64,000 bases of DNA, from assembly GCF_032452875.1 (NCBI RefSeq), contig NC_083869.1:77432501-77496500 (forward strand), read 5' to 3'. Source of the DNA: Bos javanicus (lineage: Eukaryota > Chordata > Mammalia > Artiodactyla > Bovidae). Under the pieces are notes generated by a model. The model saw only the letters and a list, made by a program, of their open reading frames with translations. It ran no database searches and was not told where the DNA came from. Positions 32,530-43,785 of this stretch are shown piece by piece; the first letter of the stretch is position 1; each line of letters starts with the position of its first letter. The translations under genes were made by a program, and so were the position numbers.

Positions 32530-32800
32530 ACTGGTGAAAAATACTAAATAAATAGAAAATAAATAAATGGAAAGATATTTTCCATGCTCATGAATTGGAA
32601 GTTTCAACATTGTTAAGATGCCAATATTCTCCAAAGTTTTTGCTTAAATGCCAAAGACAATCTTCAAATTGATATGGAATTGCAAGAGGCCCCAAAGAGT
32701 CAAATTATTCTAGAAAAAGGACAAACTTGAAGGACTTACACTTTCTGACTTCAAATGTTACTACAAAAATTAAGAGGATATGGTACTTACATAAGGACAT

Positions 32801-33072
32801 CGGAGAAGGCAATGGCACCCCACTCCAGTACTCTTGCCTGGAAAATCCCAGGGATGGAGCCCGGTGGGCTGCAGTCCATGGGGTCGCTAAGAGTTGGACA
32901 CGACTGAGCGACTTCACTTTCACTTTTCACTTTCATGCTCTGGAGAAGGAAATGGCAAAGCACTCCAGGGTTCTTGCCTGGAGAATCCCAGGGACAGGGG
33001 AGCCTGGTGGGCTGCCGTCTATGGGGTCACACAGAGTCAGACACGACTGAAGTGACTTAGCAGCAGCAGTAG
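32801..33072 (+). mobile_element. Bov-A2 dimeric SINE with TSD
   Basis: Two Bov-A units in plus orientation with an AGCAGCAGCAGT tail. Perfect TSD, CATAAGGACAT, at 32790-32800 and 33073-33083. It inserted into the L1. Confidence 0.97.
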
Positions 33073-33766
33073 CATAAGGACATATATAGAGCAATGAAAT
33101 AGAACAGAAATCCCAGAGATAAATCCTCATATATGGTCAACTGATTATTGACAAGAATACCAAGACTATTCAACAGGTAAAGGACATTCTTTTCAACAAA
33201 TGGTGCTAAGAAAACTGAATACCCATTTGCAAAATAATGAATTTGGACCATTACTTCACATCATGTGTAAAAATATACCTCAAATGAATCAAAACTTAAA
33301 AACTGAAAGTATAAAACCCTTGCAACCAAACAATGTGGTGATGGGGGCGGAATTCAGGACATGGCTCTGACAACAATTTCATGGATGTGAGACAAAAATC
33401 TCAAACAACAAAATAACAAGTAAATAAATTAGATTTCAACAAAAATAAGAACTTTTGTGCATCAAAAGATACTATCAAGAAAATTAAAAGGCATTCTACA
33501 AACTAGGAGAAAATATGTACAAATCACATGTATGAAAAGAATGTAAAATCCAGAGTATATAAAAACTTCAAACTCAATGACAGCAAAAATAAAACTAAAC
33601 AAATAAAAGAAGATAAAAATAGGCAAAATGTTTGTGTAGAACTTTTCTACAGAAGATATGCAAATAACAACCACATGAAAAGGTGCTCAACATCACTAGT
33701 CATCAAGGAAATGCAAATAAAAATCACAATGAAATTCCATTGTATACCCATTAGAGTGCTATTAAG

Positions 33767-33990
33767 GGGAGTCCCATGTGGTGCAGTGGTAAAGAATATG
33801 CTTGCCAATGCAAGAGAGGCTCGAGATGCAGGTTGGGCTCCTGTGTAGGGAAGATCCCCTGGAGAAGGAAATGGAAAACTGTTCCAGTATTCTTGCTTGG
33901 AAAATTCCACAGAAAAAGAAGCCTGGTGGGCTACAGTCCATAGGATCACAAAGGGTTGGAGTAGACTAAATGCAAAAACAACACACACAC
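33767..33990 (+). mobile_element. diverged Bov-tA SINE in L1
   Basis: Head GGGGAGTCCCATGTGGTGCA is strongly diverged. The body CCCCTGGAGAAGGAAATGG and tail GGGTTGGAGTAGACTAAATGC are recognisable, followed by (CA)n. Confidence 0.88.
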
Positions 33991-34374
33991 AGTGTTACTA
34001 AAAATAAATACTATTTTTTTGCCAAGAACATGAAGACATTAGAGCATGTGCATTTAAGATGGGAATGTAAAGTTAGGTAGGTACTGTCAAAAGCTACCCA
34101 TTACTCAAAAAGTTATACATAAAATTGCCACATGATCTGGTAATGCCAGTCTTAGTATATAGTAATTAACTATAACCAGAATTATAGAAGCAGAATTAAA
34201 AGCAGGGAACGTATTTTTATAACAATGTTCATAGTACCATTATTCAAAAGAGCCAAAAGGTAGAAATAATTTAACTGTGCATCAATAGATGAATGGATAA
34301 ACAAAATGTTGTGTATAATAAAATGAAATACTCTTACTCAACCTTAAAATGGAATGGAATTTTGGTACACACTA

Positions 34375-36559
34375 GGTTCAGTTCAGTTCAGTTCAGTCAT
34401 GCAGTCATGTCTAACTCTCTGCTTCATCATGGACTGTAGCACACCAGGCTTCCCTGTCCATTACCAACTCCCAGAGAATGTTCAAACTCATGTCCATCGA
34501 GTCAGAAATGCCATCTAAAATCTCATTCTCTGTCATCCCTTTCTCCTGCTTTCAATCTTTCCCAGAATCAGAGTCTTTTCCAATGAATCAGTACTTAGCA
34601 TAGGTGGCCAAAATATTGGAGCTTCAACTTCAGCATTAGTCCTTCCAATGTTTATTCAGGACTGATTTCCTTTGGGATTGACTGGTTTGCTCTCCCTGAT
34701 GCCCAAGGAACTCTCAAGAGTCTCCTCCAACACCACAGTTCAAAATCATCAATTTTTCAGTACTCAGGTTTCTCTACGGTCCAACTCTCACAGTCATGCA
34801 TGACTACTGGAAAAACCATAGTTTGACTAGATGGACTTTTGTTGGCAAAATAATGTCTCTGCTTTTAGTATGCTGTCTAAGTTGGTCATAGTTCTTCTTC
34901 CAAGGAGCAAGTGTCTTTTAATTTCATGGCTGTGGTCACCATCTGCAGTGATTTTGGAGCCCAAGGAAATAAAGTCTCTCACTGTTTCCATTGTTTCCCC
35001 ATTTATTTGCCATGAAGTGATGGGACTGGATGCCATGTACTTACTTTTTTGAATGTTGGGTTTCAAGACAGGCTTTTTACTCTCCTCTTTCACTTTCAAG
35101 AGGCTCTTTAGTTCCTCTTCACTTTCTGCAAAAGGGTGGTGTCATCTGTGTATCTGAGCTTATTAATATTTCTCCTGGCAATCTTGATTCCAGCTTGTGC
35201 TTCATCGAGCCTGGCATTTCCCATGATGTTCCAGGCATATAAGTTAAATACGCAGGGTGACAATATACAGCCTTGATATATTCCTTTCCCAATTTGGAAC
35301 CAGTCCATGACTGTTTTAACTCTTGCTTCTTGACCTGCATACAGATTTCTCAGAAGGCAGGTCAGGTGGTCTGGTATCCCCAACTCTTGAAGAATTTTCC
35401 ACAGTTTGTTGTGATACACACAATCAAAGAAATTGCAGAAGTGGATGTTCTTCTGGAATTCTCTTGCTTTTTCTATGATCTAATGGATGTTGGCAATTTG
35501 ATCTCTGATTTCCCTGACTTTTCTAAATCCAAATTGAACATCTGAAAGTTCTCGGTTCACATGCTGTTGAAGCCTGGCTTGAAGAATTTTGACCATTGCT
35601 TTGCTAGCTGGTGAGATGAGTGCAACTGTGTGGTAGTTTGTACATTCTTTGGCATTGTCTTTCTTTGGAATGGAAAGAAAACTGAGCTTTTTACAGTTCT
35701 GTGGCCAATGCTGAGTTTTCCAAATTTGCTGGCTTATTGAGTGCAGCACTTTAACAGCATCATCTTTTAGGATTTGAAATAGCTCAACTGGAATCCCATC
35801 ACTTCCACTAGCTTTGCTCATAGTGATACTTCCTAAGGCCCATTTTACTTTGCATTCCAGAATGTTTGACTCTAGGTGAGTGATCACACCATTGAAAGGT
35901 TGTTGTTGAATCACATGAATACACCGGGATTCTTGGCCCCGGGAGGAGAAGAATTCAATCCGGGGCCAGAGATGAGGCTTGATTGCTCGGAGCTTTTGTG
36001 TAATAAAGTTTTATTAAAGTATAAAGGAGATAGAGAAAGCTTCTGACATAGGCATCAGAAGGGGGTAGAAAGAGTACCTGCTTGCTAGTGTTAACCATGA
36101 GGTTATATAATCCAAAGAATGTCTGGAGGTTGTAAAGACCTCCTCCGACCTACTCCCATAATTTACATTTTAAGATAACACTGTCCTCAGGCAAGATACA
36201 TCCTTGTAAAGACCAGGTATACTCCCATAATTAACATTTTAAAATAACAGAAGGTTGAATCCAAAAACTGTCCTTAGGCAGGATACATTATTGGTATATA
36301 ATCCTAAGGAATGTGGAGAAAGAAAAAAAGTTTGTCCTTTTTTCCCCCTTGAGAATTCCAGACCCCTCTCTCCTTGGGGACCCCTAGACTCCCTATCAAC
36401 CTGCCTAGGAAATGACTCTCTCACCATCGTGGTTATCTGGGTCACTATGATCATTTTTGCATTGTTCTGTGTATTTTTTCCACCTCTTGTTAATATCTTC
36501 TGCTTCTATTAGGTACATACCATTTCTGTCCTTTATTGTGCCCATCTTTGCATGAAATG
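34375..36559 (-). mobile_element. BovB LINE, RT to 3' end, split by LTR
   Basis: Minus copy inside the L1. The tail is at the left. It covers the ORF2 C-terminal region, RT and the linker upstream of RT (minus-strand EAEDINKRWKKYTE near 36,480). Its own duplication is probably GTACACACTA (34365-34374) against GTACATGTTA (40679-40688), the same L1 site on the far side of the nested BovB. In the RT box the motif is YTDD (near 35,150) rather than YADD. A 144-codon open piece (35480-35914) holds the fingers/palm start. A solo LTR sits at 35,893-36,423. Confidence 0.92.
35893..36423 (-). mobile_element. solo LTR inside BovB
   Basis: About 531 bp with TG...CA termini on both strands. Flanks are CCAT at 35889-35892 and CCAT at 36424-36427 (or CACCAT, 6 bp, if the terminal CA is counted in the flank). 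BovB reads continuously across after removal. On the minus strand AATAAA lies in the CTTTAATAAAAC segment at about 36,007-36,016, and TATATAA-type motifs occur near 36,110 and 36,295. Confidence 0.87.
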
Positions 36560-37697
36560 ATTCATGGTGTAAGATAGTGGGGTATAAGAACATGTGCTCA
36601 TCTTCTCCTGCAAAAACTCCAGAACCACAACTCGCTGCTGAACAACCTTGGGCTGGAGAATGTTGGTTCCCACCAAAAAAAGATACCACACATCCAGGGG
36701 CAAAGGAGAAGCAATAGCAAGACAGTAGGAGGAGTGGATCATGTGAAGAATCAATCCCTTACTTGCCAGAGACTCTCAGAAGGCTCAAAAAAACTTGTGC
36801 ACACTAGGACTCAGAGACCCCACAGAATTGTGTTTGAGTGTCTCCTGAGAAGGTATGGACTAGCAGTGGCCTGCTGCAGGTGCAGGGGATCTGGGTGCAG
36901 CAGACATAGGAATGATATAAGTCCTCTTGGAGGAGGTCTCCATTAACCTCAACATAGAGTCACCAAAACTTACGCAGGACTGGGGAAAAAGATTCTTGGA
37001 GGGCAAAAACAAAACCTGTGTGCACCAGCACCAAGGAGAAAGGAGCACTGACCCCACAAGAGACTGACCCAGATTTGCCCAGAAGTGCTCAGGAGTCTCC
37101 AAAGGAGGCATGGGTTGATGGTGGACTGCTGCAGGTTTGGAGACACTGAGTGCAGCAGTGCATGCATGAGACATTTAGAAGGAGGTCACCGTTATCTTCA
37201 TTACCTCCACCATAGTTTGGTCTCAGGTCAAAAAACAGGGAGGGCACACAGACTTACCAATCAACTGAAAATTGGACTAAAGATTTACTGAGCATGGACC
37301 TGCCCATGAGAACAGACACAGTTTCCCCCACTGTCAGTCTCTCCCTTCAGGAAGCTTCCATGAGCCTCTTTTCCTTATCCTTCAGAGGGCAGACAGAATG
37401 AAACCCACAAAAAACTAAGCAAACTGACCACATGGACCACAGCCTTGTCTAACTCAATGAAACTATGAGCCATGCCATGTAAGGCCATCCAAGACAGACA
37501 GGTCATAGTGGAGAGTTCTGGCAAAACGTGGTCCACTAGAGAAGAGAATGGCAAACCACTTCAGTATTCTTGCCTTGAGAACCCTGTGAATATCATAAAA
37601 AGCCAAAAAGATAGGACACTGAAAGATGAACTCGCTAGGTTGGTAGGTAACCAATATGTTATGGGAGATCAGTGGAGAAATAACTCCAGAAAGAATG

Positions 37698-38741
37698 AAG
37701 AGATGGAGCCAAAGCAAAAACAACACCCAGTTCTGGATGTAACTGGTGGTAAAAGCAAAGTCCAGTGTTGTAAAGAGCAATATTGCATAGGAACCTGAAA
37801 TGTTAGGTCTACGAATAAAGGCAAATTGAAAGTGGCCAAACAGGAGATAGAAAGAGTGAACATTAACATTTTAGGAATCAGTGAACTAAAGTGGAACTGA
37901 CTAGAATGGGTGAATTTAACTCAGATGACCAATATATCTACTACTGTGGGCAAGAAATCCCTACATGAAGAAATAGAATATATATCATAGAGTATATATC
38001 ATAGTAAGAAGAAGAAGAAAATGGAGTATATATCATAGTAAATGAGTATGGAGAAGAAATGGAGTATATATCATAGTAAACAAGAGTCTGAAATGCAGAA
38101 CTTGGATGCAATGTCAAAAATGACAGAATGATCTCTGTTCATTTCCAAGGCAGAGCACTCAATATCACAGTAATCCAAGAATATGCCCTGACCGGTAATG
38201 CTGAAGAAGCCTAACAGGTCTAAGAAGAACCTTCTAGAACTAACACAAAAAAAAAAAAAAAATGTCTTTTTCATTATAGGAGACTGGAATGCAAGGTAGA
38301 AAGTCAAGACATACCTGGCGTAACAGACAAATTTGGTCTTGGAGTACAAAACAAAGCAGTTCAAAAGCTAATAGAATTTTGCCAAGAGAACACACTGGTC
38401 ATAGCAAATACCTTCTTCCAACAACACAAGAGGAGACTCTACACATGGAATCACTAGATGGTCAATACCAAAATCAAATTAATTATAATATTTGCAGCCA
38501 AAAATGGAGAAGCTATATACAGTCAGCAAGAACAAGACTGGGAGCTGACTGTGGTTTACAACATGAACTCCTTATTGTCAAATTCAGATTTAAATTAAAG
38601 AAAGTAGGGAAAACCACTAGACCATTCAGGTATGACCTAAATCAAATCCCTTATGATTATACAGCAGAAGTGAAAAACAGATTTGAGGGATTAGATCTGA
38701 TAGACACAGTGCCTGAAAGAAGTATGGAAAGAAGTTTATGA
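37698..38741 (+). pseudogene. BovB AP-endonuclease domain remnant
   Basis: APE-type endonuclease nicks the target DNA to prime reverse transcription. Frame pieces: KNEEMEPKQKQH, a GT-stop-NVRS segment (TGA replaces the Trp codon before the catalytic-region Asn, near 37,796), ILGISELKW (Glu of the active site, near 37,880), GDWNA (near 38,280) and RPFRYDLNQIPYDYT (near 38,630). The region between ILGISELKW and GDWNA is rearranged by a 15-bp unit present four times and by an A17 run at about 38,247. The 150-codon open piece at 38289-38741 covers the C-terminal half. Not functional. Confidence 0.85.
37976..38076 (+). repeat. tandem expansion in endonuclease region
   Basis: The 15-mer GAGTATATATCATAG (first copy GAATATATATCATAG) occurs at 37976-37990, 37990-38004, 38024-38038 and 38062-38076, with AAGAAGAAG-type spacers between the later copies. 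Other BovB copies have this segment once. Confidence 0.9.
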
Positions 38742-39207
38742 CATTGTGCAGGAGGCAGAGATCCAGACAATTCCCCCAAAAAAAGAAATACAAAAAGACA
38801 AATTGGTTGTTTGATGAAGGCTTACAATTAGCTGAGAAAAGAAGAGAAGCTAAAGGCAAAGGAAAGGAAAGATATACCTATTTGAATGCAGAGTTCCAAA
38901 GAAGAGCAAGGAGAGATAAGAAAGCCTTCCTTAGTGATCAATGCAAAGAAATAAGAGGGAAACAGTAGAACAGGAAAGACTAGAGATCTCTTGAAGAAAA
39001 TTAGAGCTACCAAGGGAATATTTCATGCAAAGATGGGCACAATAAAGGACAGAAATGGTATGGACCTAATAGAAGCAGAAGATATTAAGAAGAGGTGGCA
39101 AGAATACAAAGAACTATACAAAAAAAGATCTTAATGACCCAGATAACCATGATGGTGTTATCATTCACCTAGAGTGAGACATCCTGGAATCTGAAGTCAA
39201 GTGGGCC

Positions 39208-40667
39208 TTGGGAAGCATCGTTATTAACAAAGCTAGTGGAGGTGATGGAATTCCAGTGGAGCTACTTCAAATCCTGAAAGATGATGCTGTTAAAGTGCTG
39301 CACTCAATATGCCAGCAAATTTGGAAAACTCAGCAGAGGTCACAGGACTGGAAAATATCACTATTCATTCCAATCCCTAAGAAAGGCAATGCCAAAGAAT
39401 GTTCAAACTACTGCACAATTGCACTCATCTCACAAGCTAGCAAAGTAATGCTCAAAATTTTCCAATCCAGGCTTCAACAGTATGTGAACCATGAATTTCC
39501 AGACGTTCAAGCTGGACTTAGAAAAGGCAGAGGAACCAGAGATCAAATTGCCAACATCCATTGGATGATAGGAAAAGCAAGAGAATTTCAGGAAAAAATG
39601 TCTATTTCTGCTTCACTGAGTATACCAAAACCTTTGATTGTGTGGATCACAACAAATTGTGGAAAATTCTTCAAGAGTTGGGAATACCAGACCACCTGAC
39701 CTGCGTCCTGAGAAATGTGTTAGTTGGACAATAAGCAACAGTTAGAACTGGACATGGAACAAGAAACTGGTTCCAAATCGGGAAAGGAGTACCTTAAGGT
39801 TGTATATTGTCACTCTGCTTATTTAACTTACATGCAGAGTACATCTTGAGAAATGCCAGGCTGGATGAAGCACAAACTGTAATCAAGATTGCCGGGAGAA
39901 TATCAATAATCTCAGATATGCAGATGACACAACCCTTATGGCAATAAGCAAAAAAGAACTGAAGAGCCTCTTGATGAACGTGAAAAAGGAGAGTTTAAAA
40001 TCTGGATTAAAACTCAACATCAGAAAACTGATCATGGCATTGGTCCCATCACATCATGGTAAATAGATGGAGAAACAATGGAAATACTGTGAAAATTTAT
40101 TTTCTTGGGCACCAAAATCACTGCAGATGGTGACTGCAGCCATGAAATTAAAAGATGCTTCCTCCTTTGAAGAAAAGCTATGACAAACCTAGACAGAATA
40201 ATAAAAAGTAGAGATATTACTTTGCCAACAAAGGTCCATCTAGTCAAAGATGTGATTTTTCTAATAGTCATGTATGGATGTGAGAGTTTGGCTATAAAGA
40301 AAGCTGACCACTGAAGAATTGATTATTTTGAACTCTGGTGTTGGAAAAGATTCTTGAGAGTCCCTTAGACAGCATAGAGATCCAACTAGTCCATCCTAAA
40401 GGAAATCAATCCTGAATATTCATTGGAAGCTGAAGCTGAAACTCCGATACTTTGGCCACCTGATGTGAAGTTTTGACTCGCTGTAAATAATCCTGATTCT
40501 GGGAGAGATTGACTGCTGGAGGAGAAGTGGAAGACAGAGGATGAGATGGTAGGATATCATCACCTACTCGATGGATAGGAGTTTGAGTAAGCTCCCAGAG
40601 CTGGTGATGGACAAGGAAGCCTAGCGTGCTGCAGTCCATGGGACACAACTGAGCAACTGAACTGAAC
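39208..40667 (+). pseudogene. BovB ORF2 reverse transcriptase remnant
   Basis: Open for 163 codons (39208-39699), with NKASGGDGIPVELLQILKDD and VCQQIWKTQ-like fingers motifs. The polymerase box reads RYADDTTL near 39,915, in a different frame after a one-base loss near 39,900. The C-terminal tail is degraded. Same role as the other BovB RTs: target-primed reverse transcription. Confidence 0.85.
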
Positions 40668-40679
40668 TTGCATGAAATG

Positions 40680-41175
40680 TACATGTTACAATATGGGTAA
40701 ATCTTGAAAACATGCTAAATGCAATGTGCTGTGTGCTTGCTTAGTTGTTCAGTCTTTCCAACTCTTTCTGACCCCATAGACTGTAATCCACCAGGCTCCT
40801 GTGTCCATCAGGATTCTCCAGGCAAGAATACTGGTATGGGTTGCCATACCCTCCTCCAGGAGATCTTCCCAAACCAGGTCTTCCGCTTTGTAGGCAAAAG
40901 GCAGACATATGCAATAAGGACACACATTGTACATCTCTAACTATATGTGGTACGTAGGATAAGCAAATTCACAGGGTCAGAAAGTAGTGTAGAGTTTGAG
41001 AGAAGAGAGAGATGGGACCTTATAATTTTAATAGACAGTATTTTTATTGAGAATAAAAGAAAAATTTGGATATAGATAATGATGGTTACACAATGTTGTG
41101 AATGTACACAATGGCTCTGGGTTATAAACTTGGAGATCATTTAAATGATAAACATAAATATATGTATTTACCAAA
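40680..41175 (+). mobile_element. L1 LINE 3' end (right segment)
   Basis: Continues the L1 of 32,530-34,374: TACAATATGGGTAAATCTTG, GATAATGATGGTTACACAAT and GTTGTGAATGTACACAATGG are 3'UTR landmarks. It ends in an A-rich stretch at about 41,150-41,175. Interrupted by a SINE. Confidence 0.85.
40726..40897 (-). mobile_element. Bov-tA SINE, head truncated
   Basis: Minus unit from GTGCTGTGTGCTTGCTTAGT. The head part is missing or replaced after CCAAACCAGGTCTTCCGC. Confidence 0.88.
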
Positions 41176-41965
41176 ATGCAAAAATATAACTTAAAGAAAC
41201 ATTTTTTAAAAGATAATTGACAAACTACAAAAAAAATAAACTCCTACAAGGTAATAACTATTATAAAACATGTAATATATTATCTTATATGAATAAAACT
41301 TATATAATAAAAAAATAAAAATTATATGAATAGTTAATTGAATTTAGAAGAAATACTAATGACTGATAGATACATGAAAATATGTCTGTCTCATCAGTAA
41401 TTGAGTCAGTAAGAATCAAAACAATGACCTGATTAAAGAAAAAAGTGAAATAACCTGATATTTTTTAATGTAGGAAAAACAGTGCATTTATAGATAGTTC
41501 ATGATAGAATACATTGAAATAGCACTTGTAAATTCAGTTCAGCAGCTGTTCTAAAAATAAATGAATACATCTTAAAGGAAGAGGAAAAAAAAAAAAAAAG
41601 CATTAATCTGGATCTTTGACCCAGCAGTTTCTAGATAATTATCTTAAAAACATATGTCCGCATGAGAAAATGTTACATTCTGACAAATGTTTAGTGTAGC
41701 ATTCTTTACAATGACAAATATTCTGAATACTATCTAAAATTCCATTGGCAGAAGAAACTGTGTAGGACTCTAAAACTGGCAAAAAAGAGAGCTGGTGGCT
41801 TGTCAAGCACACCCTCTAAGTTGTCTCTGCCTGTCATAGTCTTTGAACAATTCTGTAGTGAACTAATAGTAGGTTCATTTATATATAAATGGAAATCAAT
41901 TTAATCCATTCGATCTGTAAATATTGGTAATTTTGTACATATCTATAAATTTATTTAGGTACATT
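41176..41965. other. AT-rich sequence
   Basis: A/T-rich with A runs (for example 41,586-41,599) and no ORF. Nothing recognised. Confidence 0.5.
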
Positions 41966-42098
41966 CCCGTGAAGAAGGAAGTGGCAACCCACTCCAGTAT
42001 TCTTGCCAGGAAAATCTCATGAAGAGTAGACGGGCAGGCTATTGTCTGTGGGTCACAAAGAGTAGGACAAGACTGAGTGACTGCACATGCAAACACAA
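41966..42098 (+). mobile_element. Bov-A/Bov-tA body fragment
   Basis: Plus-strand body and tail (GAAGAAGGAAGTGGCAACCC, CTCCAGTATTCTTGCCAGG, GACAAGACTGAGTGACTGC); the tRNA-like head is absent. Confidence 0.87.
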
Positions 42099-42751
42099 GA
42101 TAGTGTTTGTATATCTTTGTGTGTGTGTGTGTCTGTGCTGAATTCTTTGAACCAGTTCAAACATCTTACTGGTTTAGTTAACCGATGAACTAAAGAAAGT
42201 CTTTGAAATGTTTTCAATTTATGGTCATATATTTTAAAGAATTATCCTTTAGCATCATAATAAGGAAATTATTATCATCTATATTAATAAATGTTTGTTC
42301 ATCTTTTGATCTTTTGAGGAAGGAAGACTAAAGACATTAAAGGAATGAGCCTGAGTTATATTGTTATAAAAAATTCTTTAAGGAATATTATTATTAAATA
42401 AGTTGCTACAATGTATATAAAAATTTAAAATTTGCATATGTACAAGGTATACAAATTTAAATATGTAGAAGAAATGCATTTACACTGCTGTTAATATAAC
42501 TGATTATATGATTTATCAATCAAACTTATACATTTCAATGAATGGAAAATGTTGCCCCTACTTTAACAATCATAGTTACCAAAGACCAGCAGGTATAAAT
42601 TGGCATGTATGGCCACTCGGTTCCTAAGAATTGTTACTTCTGTGAAGGATAATTTATTCCTAGTCCCTAGTCATGTCAATATTTTAAAAAATATGTAAGA
42701 ATGTAGTCATTTATTTTTCTACGTTTTTATATAAATAAAACCATTTTTAAC
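42099..42751. other. AT-rich sequence with short (GT)n
   Basis: A (GT)7-type run at about 42,117-42,134. The remainder is AT-rich and unassigned, with no ORF. Confidence 0.5.
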
Positions 42752-43785
42752 CGTTGTTGTTCAGTTGCTAAGTCATGTCCAACTCTTTGCGACCCCTTAG
42801 ACTGCAGCACATCAGACTTCCCTGTCCTTGACTGTCTCCTGCAGATTGCTCAAATACATGTCCATTGAATTGGTGATGCCATCCAGCCATCTCATCCTTT
42901 ACTCCTCCTACCCTCAATCTTTCCCAGCCTCAGGGTCTTTACCAATTAGTTGGCTCTTCACATCATGTGGTCAAAGTATTGGAGCTTCAGCATCAGCACC
43001 AGTCCTTCAAATAAATATTCAGGTTTGATTTATTTTAGGATTGACTAGTGTGATCTCCTTGAAGTCCAAGGGATTCTCAAGAGTCTTCTCCAGCACCACA
43101 GTTTGAAAACATCAATTCTTTAGTATTCAGCCTTCTTTATGGTCCGACCCTCACATCTGTACACGACTAGTGGAAAAACCATAGCTTTGACTAGACGGAC
43201 TTTGTCGGCAAAGTAATGTCTCTGCTTTTTAATATGCTGTCTAGGTTTATCATAGCTTTACTTCCAGTAGCAAGCATCTTTTCATTTCATGTCTGTAGTC
43301 ACTCTCCACAGTGATTTTGCAGCCCCAAAAAATCTGTCCCTGTTTCTGCTTTTTCCCAACCTATTTGCTGTGAAATGGTGGGCCTTGATACCATGATCTT
43401 AGATTTTTTGAATGTTGAGTTTTAACCCAGCTTTTTCAACCTCATCAAGAGGCTCTTTAGTTCCTGTTTACGTTCTGCCTTAAGAGTGTATCATCTGCAT
43501 ATCTTGAGTCCAACTTGTGATCATCCAGCCCAGCATTTTGCATGAGGTACTCTGCATAGATATTGACTAAGCAAGGTGACACTATACAGCCTTGACATAC
43601 TCCTTTCCCAATTTTGAACCAGTCCTTTGTTCCATGTCTGGTTCTAACTGTTGCTTCTTGACCTGCATATAGGTTTCTCAGGAGACAAGTTAAGTGGTCT
43701 GATATCCTCATTTCTTAAAGAATTTTCCACAGTTTGTTGTGAGCCATACAGTCGAAGACTTAAGCATATTCAGTGAAGCAGATGT
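42752..43785 (-). mobile_element. BovB LINE, part of RT to 3' end
   Basis: Diverged minus copy. The tail at the left reads GTTGTTCAGTTGCTAAGTC. The RT piece on the minus strand includes LTCLLRNLYAGQEATVRT (43,640-43,710) and RYADD (near 43,495). The recurrent TGA lies near 42,963. 5'-truncated at about 43,780. TSD not visible. Confidence 0.9.

Larger units (their letters stand above)
32530..34374 (+). mobile_element. L1 LINE 3' part (left segment of split copy)
   Basis: Sense L1: the end of ORF2 (CATGCTCATGAATTGGAAG, CTTTTCAACAAATGGTGCT, TTTGTGCATCAAAAGATACT, GTGCTCAACATCACTAGTCA) and the start of the 3'UTR (GCACAGAATGG-like, ATAAACAAAATGTTGTGTAT). It is interrupted by SINEs at 32,801 and 33,767 and cut at 34,374 by BovB. 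The remainder is at 40,680-41,175. The ORF is decayed. Confidence 0.88.
36560..40667 (+). mobile_element. near-full-length BovB LINE with TSD
   Basis: The most complete copy here, 4,108 bp with its expansions. It has a 5'UTR from 36,560, an endonuclease region (about 37,740-38,700), a linker, RT (about 39,200-40,050), a C-terminal tail and the CTGAACTGAAC 3' end. Perfect 12-bp TSD, TTGCATGAAATG, at 36548-36559 and 40668-40679. The target was the extreme 5' edge of the minus BovB, so the two elements stand head to head. ORF2 is disabled by a TGA at the start of the endonuclease, frameshifts, an internal tandem expansion at 37,976-38,076 and the recurrent TGA at 40465-40467. Confidence 0.95.

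Noticed and set aside
35480..35914. 144-codon minus open frame starting MIQQQPFNG
   Set aside because: The first residues come from the inserted LTR, the rest from BovB RT; not a real gene start.
38289..38741. 150-codon plus open frame as a gene
   Set aside because: It is the C-terminal half of the BovB endonuclease region inside a decayed element.
34375..40667. The opposite-orientation BovB pair as one twin-primed (5'-inverted) insertion
   Set aside because: The minus piece has its own 3' tail, and the plus piece has its own 12-bp TSD and its own 5'UTR, so they are two separate insertions.
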